Part shown: in pieces, positions 8,092 to 15,756 of the stretch
Layout: each line of letters begins with the position of its first letter
Position numbering within the stretch: position 1 is the stretch's first letter
Position numbers and translations under genes: made by a program
The notes under the pieces: generated by a model
The model's database searches: none
What the model saw: the letters and a program-made list of their open reading frames with translations, nothing else
Told to the model about the DNA's origin: nothing
Source of the DNA: Tulasnella sp. 424
Taxonomy: Eukaryota > Basidiomycota > Agaricomycetes > Cantharellales > Tulasnellaceae
Direction of reading: 5' to 3'
DNA length: 15,756 bases
NCBI GenBank assembly: GCA_019633425.1
Contig: WSUB01000376.1
Coordinates: forward strand, 1-15,756

Positions 8092-9849
8092 TCAGGGCCT
8101 GTGAATCATGTCGTAGTTCTCTAGGAGCTCCGTAATGCGCAGTGGCGGCTCACACTCGTCTTGAAATGATACTCGACGTGGACCGCGAGCTGCTAGCAGA
8201 GCTTCCCAGTCATTATGTTTGATGTTGCGCACGTTCCTCACGTTCAACTTGGTCAACCATGGGCAGACCCAGACTGGCGCCCCCATTTCGTCTTTGTGTT
8301 CCATACTAAGATGCCTCACGACCCGGGCTCCAGCTTGAAAGGATCCAATGTCCAAGTCGACCAAGTCCCTTAGGGCGGTCAAACCACGGAGAAGGGCATC
8401 CACCTCTTCCCCACTAGGATCCGCTTCACTCGGTATGACAGTGAGCCGGAATTCTATGCCGGCGCCTTTCTCAGCGAGAAACTCCGCAACTATGGGGAAG
8501 TCCAACAGCACGCTGTCGCTGAAGCACTCCAGGCTGAACCTGTGGAGGACCTCCGTTTTTGGCCATTCCGGTGACGGATGAAGTGCATCCCAAAGGGCCG
8601 AGTCGGTCCTGATGTCGATAGCTCCTCGCTCACTGTCGATTTCGATTTCGAGCTGCGCGGGGTTTTTGAGGCAACCTTCGACCGTGTCTTGGAACGGCGT
8701 ATGTTGCTCTTGTTGAAGAGACAACAAGTGGATTGGAACGGATTCTATCGCGAGAGACTCCGCTCTGGGCGCTCTGATGATGGACCAGAGGTACTCGGTG
8801 AGGTCCGTCTGGAGATCCAACAAGGAAACTTCTGCGAGCAAGGGAAACGTTATAGGCTCCGTTGGCCCAACGTCGAGAGGCCCTTCTAGGATGACGCTCC
8901 AACCCAATGCCACCAATACCAGCCGCTTAAGCCGAGGGGAAGCCGCCAACATCGTGTAGAGCTCCGCTCGATTTGGAGGTGCCTCTATGTTGTAAAGCTG
9001 CAACGTCTGCAGCTGCCTGAGTCTCCCCGACGACCACGACAAACGAACGGAGTTGAGGCATAGGTGGTGCAATGGCTGTCCTTCGCCCAGATCCACTCGT
9101 GGTTGCCCGTCCGGTGGAGTCCCATACGGAATGGACTGGAAGTCGATATATAGATCCTTCACCTGCGGAGCAGGACTACGAAAGAGTTCCATCTCGGCTA
9201 GGGTCGGGCGACCAGCGAAGTGAATGGACCTCCAACGCGACGAGTTACTCGCTACCGCTTCCAAAAGGGGATCTCTATCCCACAGAAACGCGCTCAACCG
9301 CTTCCCCCCGTTCCTCGGCATACGAACATCAATCAAACGGTTCCGGGACTTGACGAGCGCTTCTTCAGCCAAGGGGTGTCCCATCCGCACATCGGTCCAG
9401 AACACAGCGTTCGCGTCGATGGCGTCGCGGAAGTACGTCGAAACCCCTCGAAAGCGTACGACGTCCGACATGGTGGGCTTTGCGGGTTGGTCGCAAGCCA
9501 GGATGAGGATATAGGAAAGAAGTTCAATGGGGAGTTGAGAGACAGAGCAGTGCTGGTTCCTTTCTCGACTCGTACGAGCGATGAGGTGGTCGAAATGGTG
9601 CGAGATGGCTTGAACAGCGGCTTGAAGAGTCTTGACGTGTTGCTCATATTGACAGAAATCGCATTCCTCCGCACGAATTTCCGAAGAGCTGTTCCGTGCA
9701 CGTCCAAAAACGTGACATGAGTACGAAGAAGACGCGATGTGAGGCAGTAAGGCTTACCTTAATACGTGCTTGCTTTGCTCGATCGCGCTCCGAAGCAAAA
9801 TCGACGCAGCTTGAGAGACCACTAATGGCACAGGAGGCTGAGCTGGCAT
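8092..9849 (-). CDS. F-box-like protein (562 aa, two exons)
   Basis: F-box proteins link substrates to SCF ubiquitin ligases through Skp1. Exon 1 (9849-9758) begins MPAQPPVPLVVSQAASILLR. A 69-nt intron (9689-9757, GTAAGC to AACAG) joins in frame to exon 2 (9688-8092). Residues 30-80 look helical and may be a short coiled coil, a common leader in this family. The F-box core is at about 82-130: SQLPIELLSYILILACDQP, then MSDVVRFRGVSTYFRDA and FWTDV. The remaining 430 residues are rich in Leu with spaced segments such as LHHLCLNSVRLSW and LRQLQTLQLYNIEAP, suggesting irregular leucine-rich repeats for substrate binding. The alternative start at 9471 would remove the F-box helix, and the two-exon model restores it, so I prefer 9849. 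An upstream in-frame start without a recognised motif cannot be excluded. Such genes are strongly expanded in Agaricomycetes; the substrate is unknown. No neighbour suggests a specific pathway. Confidence 0.8.
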
Positions 9850-10891
9850 CCAAGATAAGTACCTGCAGCTACATTGATGATGCGCGAAGCTGCGACCAAA
9901 CAAAAACCGGGGTAAGTCTTGGCATCGTTTGCGCCATTCGATAAAGTGCATACCTGACTTTAAACATGTTTTCTTGAGGTGCAAAAGACGAAGGGGAGAG
10001 AGAGATGAAGGTATGAAGGATTAGATTGAGCGGTTGGGATCAAAATGTCGCATATTTAGCTTTGCATCAGCGGAGTTTCAAAACGCGTCCTCTTGGTTTT
10101 TCCGGATCATAAACCCAAATCATGGCAGAACCCATAGGAACAGCGGCAGATTCGGGACCGATGATGGTAGAAAGTAGGGACACTGAGATCTCTTCGAACA
10201 CGGAGAGCATGAAAGTTGGTCAGTAGTCCGAGTAGATCGGACTGACGCTGGAAGGAGGTGCCCCTGGAATGGTGGAGGGTTGGGATCCCGCAAGGCACAG
10301 GTCTCGCGAGGGATGCGGATCCAAAAACCCAGAAACGCTTACGAATCCAATAATCCAGGTGACCCGAGATTGTCGCGTAAGCGCGAGGGAAGGTTTCAGG
10401 CGCAGCGGACGGAGTAAGGACTTCGGTGTTCATTCAAGCTGGACGGATCCAGAGAGCAAGGAGTATAGTAGAGGCAACAGCGGCAAACGGCGCAGGTACA
10501 ACAGATAGCTCGTGAGACGGGAGCGGGGGGACGCGTGGAGCTGTGCTGCCGCCGGAAGCGGAATCAAAGCCCAAGCCCCAACCCTCCGCGCCGGCAAACC
10601 ACGGACATGGCCACATGGCGGTCGAATGACGCTTGTCTCCTGAATGTCCTGCGACTGAAGGAATCGCCCGCAAAGAGTTTTAGCGTTCGCATCGGAAGAA
10701 GGTTGGATGGATGGAACTTACCAGTTGCATATCAAGGCGACGTTTTGCCTATGGTTTTGAGATGAAGTCGACACGCTTGAGGAGCCTATACGCCCTGCAC
10801 ACGTAATTGCTCCCTTGTTCTCGATATTACTATTGTCGTTACAAAAACGCGAGTCAAGATCGAGGGTTTTGGAAAACAGTAGGAAAGTAAC
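9850..10891. other. Region without a convincing gene
   Basis: The part near 9850 should include the F-box gene promoter. Between 10107 and 10673 the minus strand has one frame interrupted only by a TGA at 10434-10436. Its first half ends in a hydrophobic stretch (PAPFAAVASTILLALWI) that could be a membrane segment. A separate minus-strand frame from the ATG at 10210 to a stop at 10067 reads MLSVFEEISVSLLSTIIGPE and ends in a basic tail (47 aa). I could not join these by convincing splice sites, and no family is recognised. The segment next to 10892 is the 3' flank of the Ser/Pro-rich gene. Confidence 0.3.
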
Positions 10892-12019
10892 CTACGCAGA
10901 CGAAGACAACCCCAAAGGAACTCGTCGACGCTGTTGAACGCCTCGTACTGGAGAGCTCATTGGTGAAAAGGTCCGGGCGGACTTCGGGGCTGTGACTGTC
11001 TTGTAACCGGACGTAAAGAGTTCAGGCGCTGGTTGAAGCGCGGCGCGGGACGGCGAGCTTGCAATAGGCATTCGCAGCACGCTGTGATCCGCTTCGGCAA
11101 AGGGACTGCTGGGCTCTGCTTCCGCCCTTCCCTTGCCCTCCTTCGGCGTCGTGCGGGGAGATGACGCGTCCCGAGTACTACCTCCGCTTCTTTCCCCTCC
11201 ACTCGACCCGGTGAGACCCAAGGCTCTCGCTTTCCCCGACCTCCTCGAGCGATGCTTCTTCTTGCTGTTCTCTTTGACATGTTGCGCTTTGGGTGTCTTC
11301 GAGGGCGAGGAGGAAGGCGTTTTCGATGGGTTCTTAGGCGTTTCCGGAGACGACGGAGAACGGGAGGGAGATATAGAAGGAGAAGGGTCGAAGAAATGTA
11401 AGGAGTCGGTGGAAGAAGTATAGGAATACTGAGTCGTATCGATATCAAATGAGAAGGGGTTGGCAGGCGGAGAGAAAGTAGAGGAAGAGGAAGAGAGAAG
11501 AGGTGTTGGCGGGATGATATTGGGCGAATTGGTGGTGGCGGACGAGGTCGGAGGGTCGAAGAGCAATCGGCGAGTGGGTATTGATCCAAAGACGTCTTCA
11601 TCCTCTCCCAACACCATCTTCCCTCCTTCTCCGCCACTTAAGCTCACGAACGGATCCACCTCTCCATCACCTCCCAACGACATCCTTCCAAACAACGGAT
11701 GCACCGCATCCAGCGGGGTCGTCAACCCACCAACACCACCTCCACCACCGCCCAAGCCAGCAGTCGACAGGGACGAAGACGCAGCCGATAGCGGCGGTGT
11801 ATCCAAACTATCAGAAGACACGTCCAGCTCCACGTTAACAGTCGACGGCGGGGGCGATGATAAGCTTGGGAGGCGGAACGTCAAGCTCCACGCGTCTTTG
11901 AAGTGGTTCTGGGCGAGGCCGACGTTGATCGGGGTGAGGTCCTTTTTCAAGTTTCTGCGGGACTTGAGAGGCGTGATGGGAGGAGTTATGTCCATGTGTG
12001 GGTCGAAGGGGGAGGTCAT
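10892..12019 (-). CDS. Disordered Ser/Pro-rich protein with many CDK-type sites (375 aa)
   Basis: I do not recognise the family. The single-exon frame starts MTSPFDPHMDITPPITPLKS and ends GLSSSA. The start at 12019 is preferred over one at 12106, whose extra 29 codons look like translated leader. The protein is rich in Ser, Pro, Thr and Gly and is probably disordered. It has numerous S/T-P sites, including the full S/T-P-x-K consensus at T16 (TPLK) and further TPK sites near 226-244 and 291. Such density is typical of cyclin-dependent kinase substrates. A short conserved-looking block (RRNLKKDLTPINVGLAQNHF, 21-40) precedes an acidic middle (GEDEDVFG). A poly-Gly run lies at 90-95, and a strong basic cluster at 253-265 (KKKHRSRRSGKAR) suggests nuclear import. 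A second basic patch (QQRRR) ends the protein. A cell-cycle or transcriptional regulator is a guess from composition alone. Confidence 0.75.
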   Translation of the reverse strand: MTSPFDPHMDITPPITPLKSRRNLKKDLTPINVGLAQNHFKDAWSLTFRLPSLSSPPPSTVNVELDVSSDSLDTPPLSAASSSLSTAGLGGGGGGVGGLTTPLDAVHPLFGRMSLGGDGEVDPFVSLSGGEGGKMVLGEDEDVFGSIPTRRLLFDPPTSSATTNSPNIIPPTPLLSSSSSTFSPPANPFSFDIDTTQYSYTSSTDSLHFFDPSPSISPSRSPSSPETPKNPSKTPSSSPSKTPKAQHVKENSKKKHRSRRSGKARALGLTGSSGGERSGGSTRDASSPRTTPKEGKGRAEAEPSSPFAEADHSVLRMPIASSPSRAALQPAPELFTSGYKTVTAPKSARTFSPMSSPVRGVQQRRRVPLGLSSSA

Positions 12020-13973
12020 AATAAATAAATCTAGGTCGTAAAAGAAGGGGAGGGGAGAGGTCAGCGTCACGTCCCTTGAGAAGCGCCAGTGTTCCGGGTT
12101 ACCCACAAAATAACAAAGAGTGACTTGTTCAGAAAAAAAAAAGGAGTGTAAGGGTGTCTTGCGAAGACGTCTAGTGATACAACTGATGGATTACAAGAGC
12201 GAGAATGGATTGAGGGAGAGGAAAAAGGGATGTTCGACGGCCAGCGTCGAGTTGAGACTAAATAAACCACGATGAGGTGCGGGCAAACAGTCAGTCAAGG
12301 GCAAAGAAAGGGTCAAGTCATATTCGAATGTGAAGCGTGCTCACACGAAGGTTCGAGAGTCGGAAGGTCTAAGGGAAGGGGAGATCGAGTGATATGTCAC
12401 GATGATCGGTGACGACCCCTCCTCCAGTTCCATCCTTATACTCGAGACGCGTTCAGCACGCGAGCGCACACCCAACGGTTTGCCAAGACTATTTCATCCA
12501 AACGACAAGCGCAGTTTGTAATATTTTTAGAGTCGAACGGGCGTGGTCCGGTGCTAACGGTTTTTTGCTTTTGACCCGCTGCTGGTCAGACTTTTGTTCG
12601 GCAAGATTCGAATTTCATCTTGGACTAGGGATGCCACCACTCGGGGCATGCACACACGGAAAGCTGAGCATGATGTCTTGCATAGTTTTGGTTGTCGTCT
12701 CTGGTGCACTTGATGAACTAGCTGAAATGACGCATCGGCGGTTTGGGGCTTCCTGGCCACAGCGTGGACCAGATACAGCTCGCGATGGCTCTATTTGCTC
12801 CATCCCCTTGTTCGTTTTCGACGCTCCTGAATAAGCTTGAATACTCCTGCCTTTCCGTTACTCTCCCCCCTTTCCCTCAGACCTTTGAAGCTCTCTCATC
12901 CTATATACCTTGTTTTTATTTTATGTTCAATTTCGCCGTTTACGGTCTCATCATTCCACCCCTCATCGCTGTGATTGCTCCGAGGGACTCTTTATTTCCC
13001 TCCACCGTCTCTCAGCCGGACATTCAGCACTCCGATTACCTCTTTCCTGCTTCATATCATCTTTCAGTATGTCACTTTCATGCTTTGGCCATCCCTGCGT
13101 GTCGCTCCATGCGCCGGTTTCTTTTGCCTTGCCGACTCTACTTCCTGGGTCCTAAACCGCCCTCCCTACACATTGACCTTTCCCTCTATTATATATTCTA
13201 CTACTAAGAGGCGCAACCAATACATATAAGGGGACAGTTTCCCGTCCATGGTCTATTGATCCTTACACTTGCTTGCGGCCTTCCATATCCTTTCAGCACC
13301 GGAAAGCCCGGCACGGCACGGCCAATATTATCGAGCTACACGGTACTGCCGAGTCCCGAGAGACTCTTATACTGTGGCCAGGAAGGACTAACTGACAACC
13401 AGGTGCAAGATACGACGTCATCAGTTCCAGCCCTCTGCGACAAAATTCGCCCGAGAGAAGGACTTAACTCTGAAGTCAGGGACATCTCGATAAAGACTGC
13501 CTGGGCTCTGTTTACCCCTGGACCGGGTGTGGTATTATTTTCTAGAATAATTTCGGTAGAACCTGCAGCAACGGCGTTCATAGCTGTGGGGGAAAGGAGG
13601 AATGCCTACTCCGGTACGGGTGACAATGCCACTGGCGGCAACGCGTCTACAAGGGTAACGAGGGACTTGAGTTTATTTCACTCTTCTCGGGTATGTGACA
13701 CCTTTGTTAGCTATGGCCTTAATGAAATATTTCAGGCAACACTGGAAATGGCGGCAGAGCTACCTGCGGCGACAACCACGCGTAAACCCTTACTTTTGGT
13801 CATTCCTACCATTCCACTTTTTCGTATTCATACTTCGATCCTAATACTCTATTACTATTTTGAATGGAACATCGTCCAGGCCGAAAGAAAGGCGCGACAT
13901 TCAAACGAGGTGTACCATTGGCGGCCGCGAATACAAACGCTCAGTCGTAAAAGTACAATGGATGTATGAACCC
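12020..13973. other. Long non-coding stretch, promoter-like and pyrimidine-rich
   Basis: The first few hundred bases should be the promoter and leader of the Ser/Pro-rich gene; an A10 run lies at 12133-12142. From about 12835 to 13200 the plus strand is strongly C/T-rich, as seen upstream of transcribed fungal genes, followed by a TATA-like CATATAAGG near 13224. That would suit a plus-strand gene, but the first ATG after it (13249) meets a stop at once. A 237-codon frame without ATG start (13256-13969) follows. It contains YSGTGDNATGGNAST and a good intron-like segment 13691-13735 (GTATGT to TTTCAG, 45 nt). No family is recognised. Confidence 0.35.
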
Positions 13974-14795
13974 TCAAGCTGTACATGTCCAATCCTCTAG
14001 CTTCCTAAGTTTGATTCCATGTGCGCCCAACGATGCTACGGTAAACTTGGTCTTACACTCCACATGAACCACGCAGTCAACCCATTGAGGAAGAGAGAAA
14101 CCCATATGGGCAACACGCATTACACCCGGAATGTCGATGCCTCGCTCAGGAGCGAAGAAGGATTGCTTGTATGCCAACTCTTCGACGATCTCGGCAGTCA
14201 TCGGCGGTTGGGAGACGAATGGCCACGGTAGCTCATCCCCTTTCTTGGGAGCCATTTCAGGGAAGCTCTCCTCCGCTTCCTGCAAGGCATCCTGTCCGAC
14301 AAGTGGGTCGTTTAAAAAGGCGATCACCGACCTCTGACCACCGGGAACATTTGGGTCCCATTTCGCCCAGTTGGAGGTGGGTCCCTGGGTGGCGGAGTTC
14401 GCGACGTCGGAGATGAAGGCCTTGTGCAGCTTGGTGCGCCACTTGGCTTTGGCCTTGTCGATGCGAAGCATGGTGAGGCCCACGACGAAGATAAGGATCG
14501 CGCTGTGTGCGGGACCCGGTGTGTCGGTCAGTCTTGGCGATTTTGGCGTTTCCGAGAACAGCCAACGTATGGGCGACTCACGCGATGAGGTTGAACGTGC
14601 CCTCCCAGATTGGCGCCGAAGAGATCGTTGACTTGAGTGAACCACACAGCAAGGAAAGAAGCATCACCGTATAAGGCGAGAGGGAGGGGTTAGTGGTGAT
14701 GGGCGGTGGGCGGTGGGAAAAGGGCATGCCAAGTGCCAGTGATAAGATAACGAAGACGCACATAGCCAGAGCGACGAAGAGACCCAGCTCGCTCT
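13974..14795 (-). pseudogene. FTR1-type iron permease fragment joined to unknown C-terminal sequence
   Basis: FTR1 permeases import iron across the plasma membrane together with a multicopper ferroxidase. The piece visible corresponds to the second and third membrane helices: SELGLFVALA (exon 14795-14762, GTGCGT donor at 14761), then FLAVWFTQVNDLFGAN (14656-14609), then WEGTFNLIA. A 79-nt intron (14503-14581) joins this to AILIFVVGLTMLRIDKAKAK and WRTKLHKAF, ending near 14412. The first two parts are in different frames: the acceptor before FLAVWF is missing (TATAC where TATAG is expected), and bases are lost between FGAN and WEG. The N-terminal REXXE iron motif and the whole second half, with its REGLE motif, are absent. 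From 14411 to the stop at 13974 the frame stays open for about 145 codons with unrelated, plausible protein sequence (for example MTAEIVEELAYKQSFFAPER) that I do not recognise. It is either a chimera or an unrelated gene sharing the frame. Confidence 0.68.
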
Positions 14796-14855
14796 CTGTA
14801 GCTTTGGTATTTGATCTGCCCATATTCTATCAGCTTAGCTTAACTTCTATAGTAG

Positions 14856-15000
14856 CCCCGCCTAGCTGGCACCAGGTTGGGGGAAACCGCGTGACCTCCG
14901 ATACCTAATCGTCGGCGTCTTGGACACGGTCTGACGGTGAGGCGGGGTACTCCCAAAGCACCCAAGGAGCCCGACCTCACCTGGTGGTACCAGCTAGGGG
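14856..15000. repeat. Imperfect foldback (inverted) repeat, about 145 bp
   Basis: The left arm (about 14856-14883) reads CCCCGCCTAGCTGGCACCAG onward. The right arm, as reverse complement from 15000, reads CCCCTAGCTGGTACCACCAG onward. The arms match over TAGCTGG-A-CCAGGT apart from one substitution and two 3-nt gaps. The loop is about 90 bp, with no coding content. It lies about 60 bp upstream of the iron-permease fragment and could be a small foldback element or a strong RNA hairpin. Confidence 0.45.
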
Positions 15001-15756
15001 TTGATTTGTGGGTTGAAAACGAAACGGAGGGGAGTCGGACAGCGGATTGATAATGGAAAAGTCTAAGGCTACACATCGTAGCGGCGCGCGGACTCGGCAC
15101 CATTTCCCCGACTCTCTGGCCAAGGGAAAAGGGGATCTAGATCATACTTGGTGAACAAATTCGAACCACTGGTATCATTTTAGTTTTAAATTTAGACACC
15201 ACCGCTTATCCAAGGGCGAAATTGTGTGAGGGTGTCAAAATGATTTAAAGAGTCAACCAATCAACTCGAGCAACTTCACACATGAGAATAACCTTAGTAT
15301 ACGGGAGAGTCCTCGTAGTAGGGCTAACAAAGGAGAGCTATGCAGAAAGGGCCGAGTCTGAATACGGAGTCGAGGACGTTGCATGTAGTTTTCATCCAAA
15401 CCGGATCACAGGCGGCATGCATTGGGACGACTGGACTTGGTGGCCATGGGCTTGACGAGCGAAGGACGGAAGGAGGCGGAAGTGACGTCAGGCGATCGGG
15501 TGATTGCGGGTGTTGACCGTGCCTGAACATTTGAAGCTGACAAAATCAGAGAGTCGGGGATGTCCGTCCGTCCTCCGCTATGTCCGCGAGCCGAAGCATC
15601 CACTCAGCTCCACTCAACGCGTCAAGACAGCCACCCTTCTATCCGACACCTCCACTTTTTCGCTGACAACGACTCCGCTGTAGGACGCGTCACTGAACAC
15701 TCCACTAAGAAAGGCCAAAGCCATGCTGAAGCCTTCTGGCGGTGCATGCTCACCTT
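15001..15756. other. Right-end region without a supported gene
   Basis: No frame here looks like a real protein. A CCAAT-type sequence (CAACCAATCAA) lies near 15256, and the last 150 bases before an ATG at 15723 are pyrimidine-rich. This could be the promoter and first codons (MLKPSGGACSP) of a plus-strand gene that continues past the window, but the visible part is too short to judge. A short hairpin (GACACC with GGTGTC) spans about 15194-15237. Confidence 0.3.

Noticed and set aside
9220..9720. Plus-strand frame of 166 codons over the start of the F-box gene
   Set aside because: It is antisense to the F-box exon, whose frame has a recognisable domain and clean splicing.
11133..12041. Long plus-strand frames opposite the Ser/Pro-rich gene (96 and 193 codons)
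   Set aside because: They mirror the biased codon composition of the minus-strand gene and show no independent domain or start context.
12743..13207. Plus-strand frame of 154 codons with hydrophobic, Pro/Ser/Phe-rich content
   Set aside because: It is the translation of a pyrimidine-rich tract and begins at a non-ATG codon; two other frames are open in the same stretch for the same reason.
1..15756. Biosynthetic or defence gene cluster
   Set aside because: The recognisable genes (aminopeptidase, HNH-like, P450, F-box, FTR1) share no pathway, and the three metabolic ones are broken or partial.

Overview
The window looks like nuclear DNA of a filamentous basidiomycete, probably an Agaricomycete. 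The coding frames are cut by many introns of 55-91 nt with GTRNGT-like donors and YAG acceptors. The gene families fit too: an HNH-type nuclease protein with a long tail, an F-box protein, a microsomal P450 and an FTR1-type iron permease. No bacterial-style operons, rRNA or convincing tRNA were seen. Exon joins were worked out by hand from frame continuity and splice consensus. No searches were run, so family names rest on recognised motifs.

Layout. 1-440 (-): two exons of an unrecognised protein that runs off the left edge. 441-1189: divergent promoter region. 1190-2851 (+): an M17 leucyl aminopeptidase in eight exons with all metal and catalytic residues, then a frameshift, and loss of the C-terminus where a 727-bp element with perfect 23-bp inverted repeats (2902-3628) lies. 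3840-5122 (-): an intact five-exon gene for an HNH-nuclease-like protein of 352 aa. 5475-6344 (-): a cytochrome P450 relic with N-terminal anchor and I helix but no heme-binding region. 6345-8091: mostly non-coding, with a diverged direct repeat and short open frames. 8092-9849 (-): an intact two-exon F-box protein of 562 aa. 9850-10891: no convincing gene. 10892-12019 (-): an intron-less, disordered Ser/Pro-rich protein of 375 aa with many CDK-type sites. 12020-13973: promoter-like and pyrimidine-rich DNA with one long ATG-less frame. 13974-14795 (-): a fragment of an FTR1 iron permease joined to unrelated coding sequence. 14856-15000: a foldback repeat. 15001-15756: no supported gene.

The genes do not form a pathway or cluster. 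Three recognisable housekeeping or metabolic genes (aminopeptidase, P450, iron permease) are each broken or partial, while the HNH, F-box and Ser/Pro-rich genes are open throughout. The HNH and F-box families are, from general knowledge, expanded and fast-evolving in mushroom-forming fungi. The picture suggests a fast-evolving, repeat-affected accessory region rather than a conserved core block. I do not see evidence of a new multi-gene system. The most interesting items are the inverted-repeat element that supplies a splice acceptor to the aminopeptidase, the HNH protein with an apparently replaced third histidine, and the iron-permease fragment fused in frame to an unknown domain.
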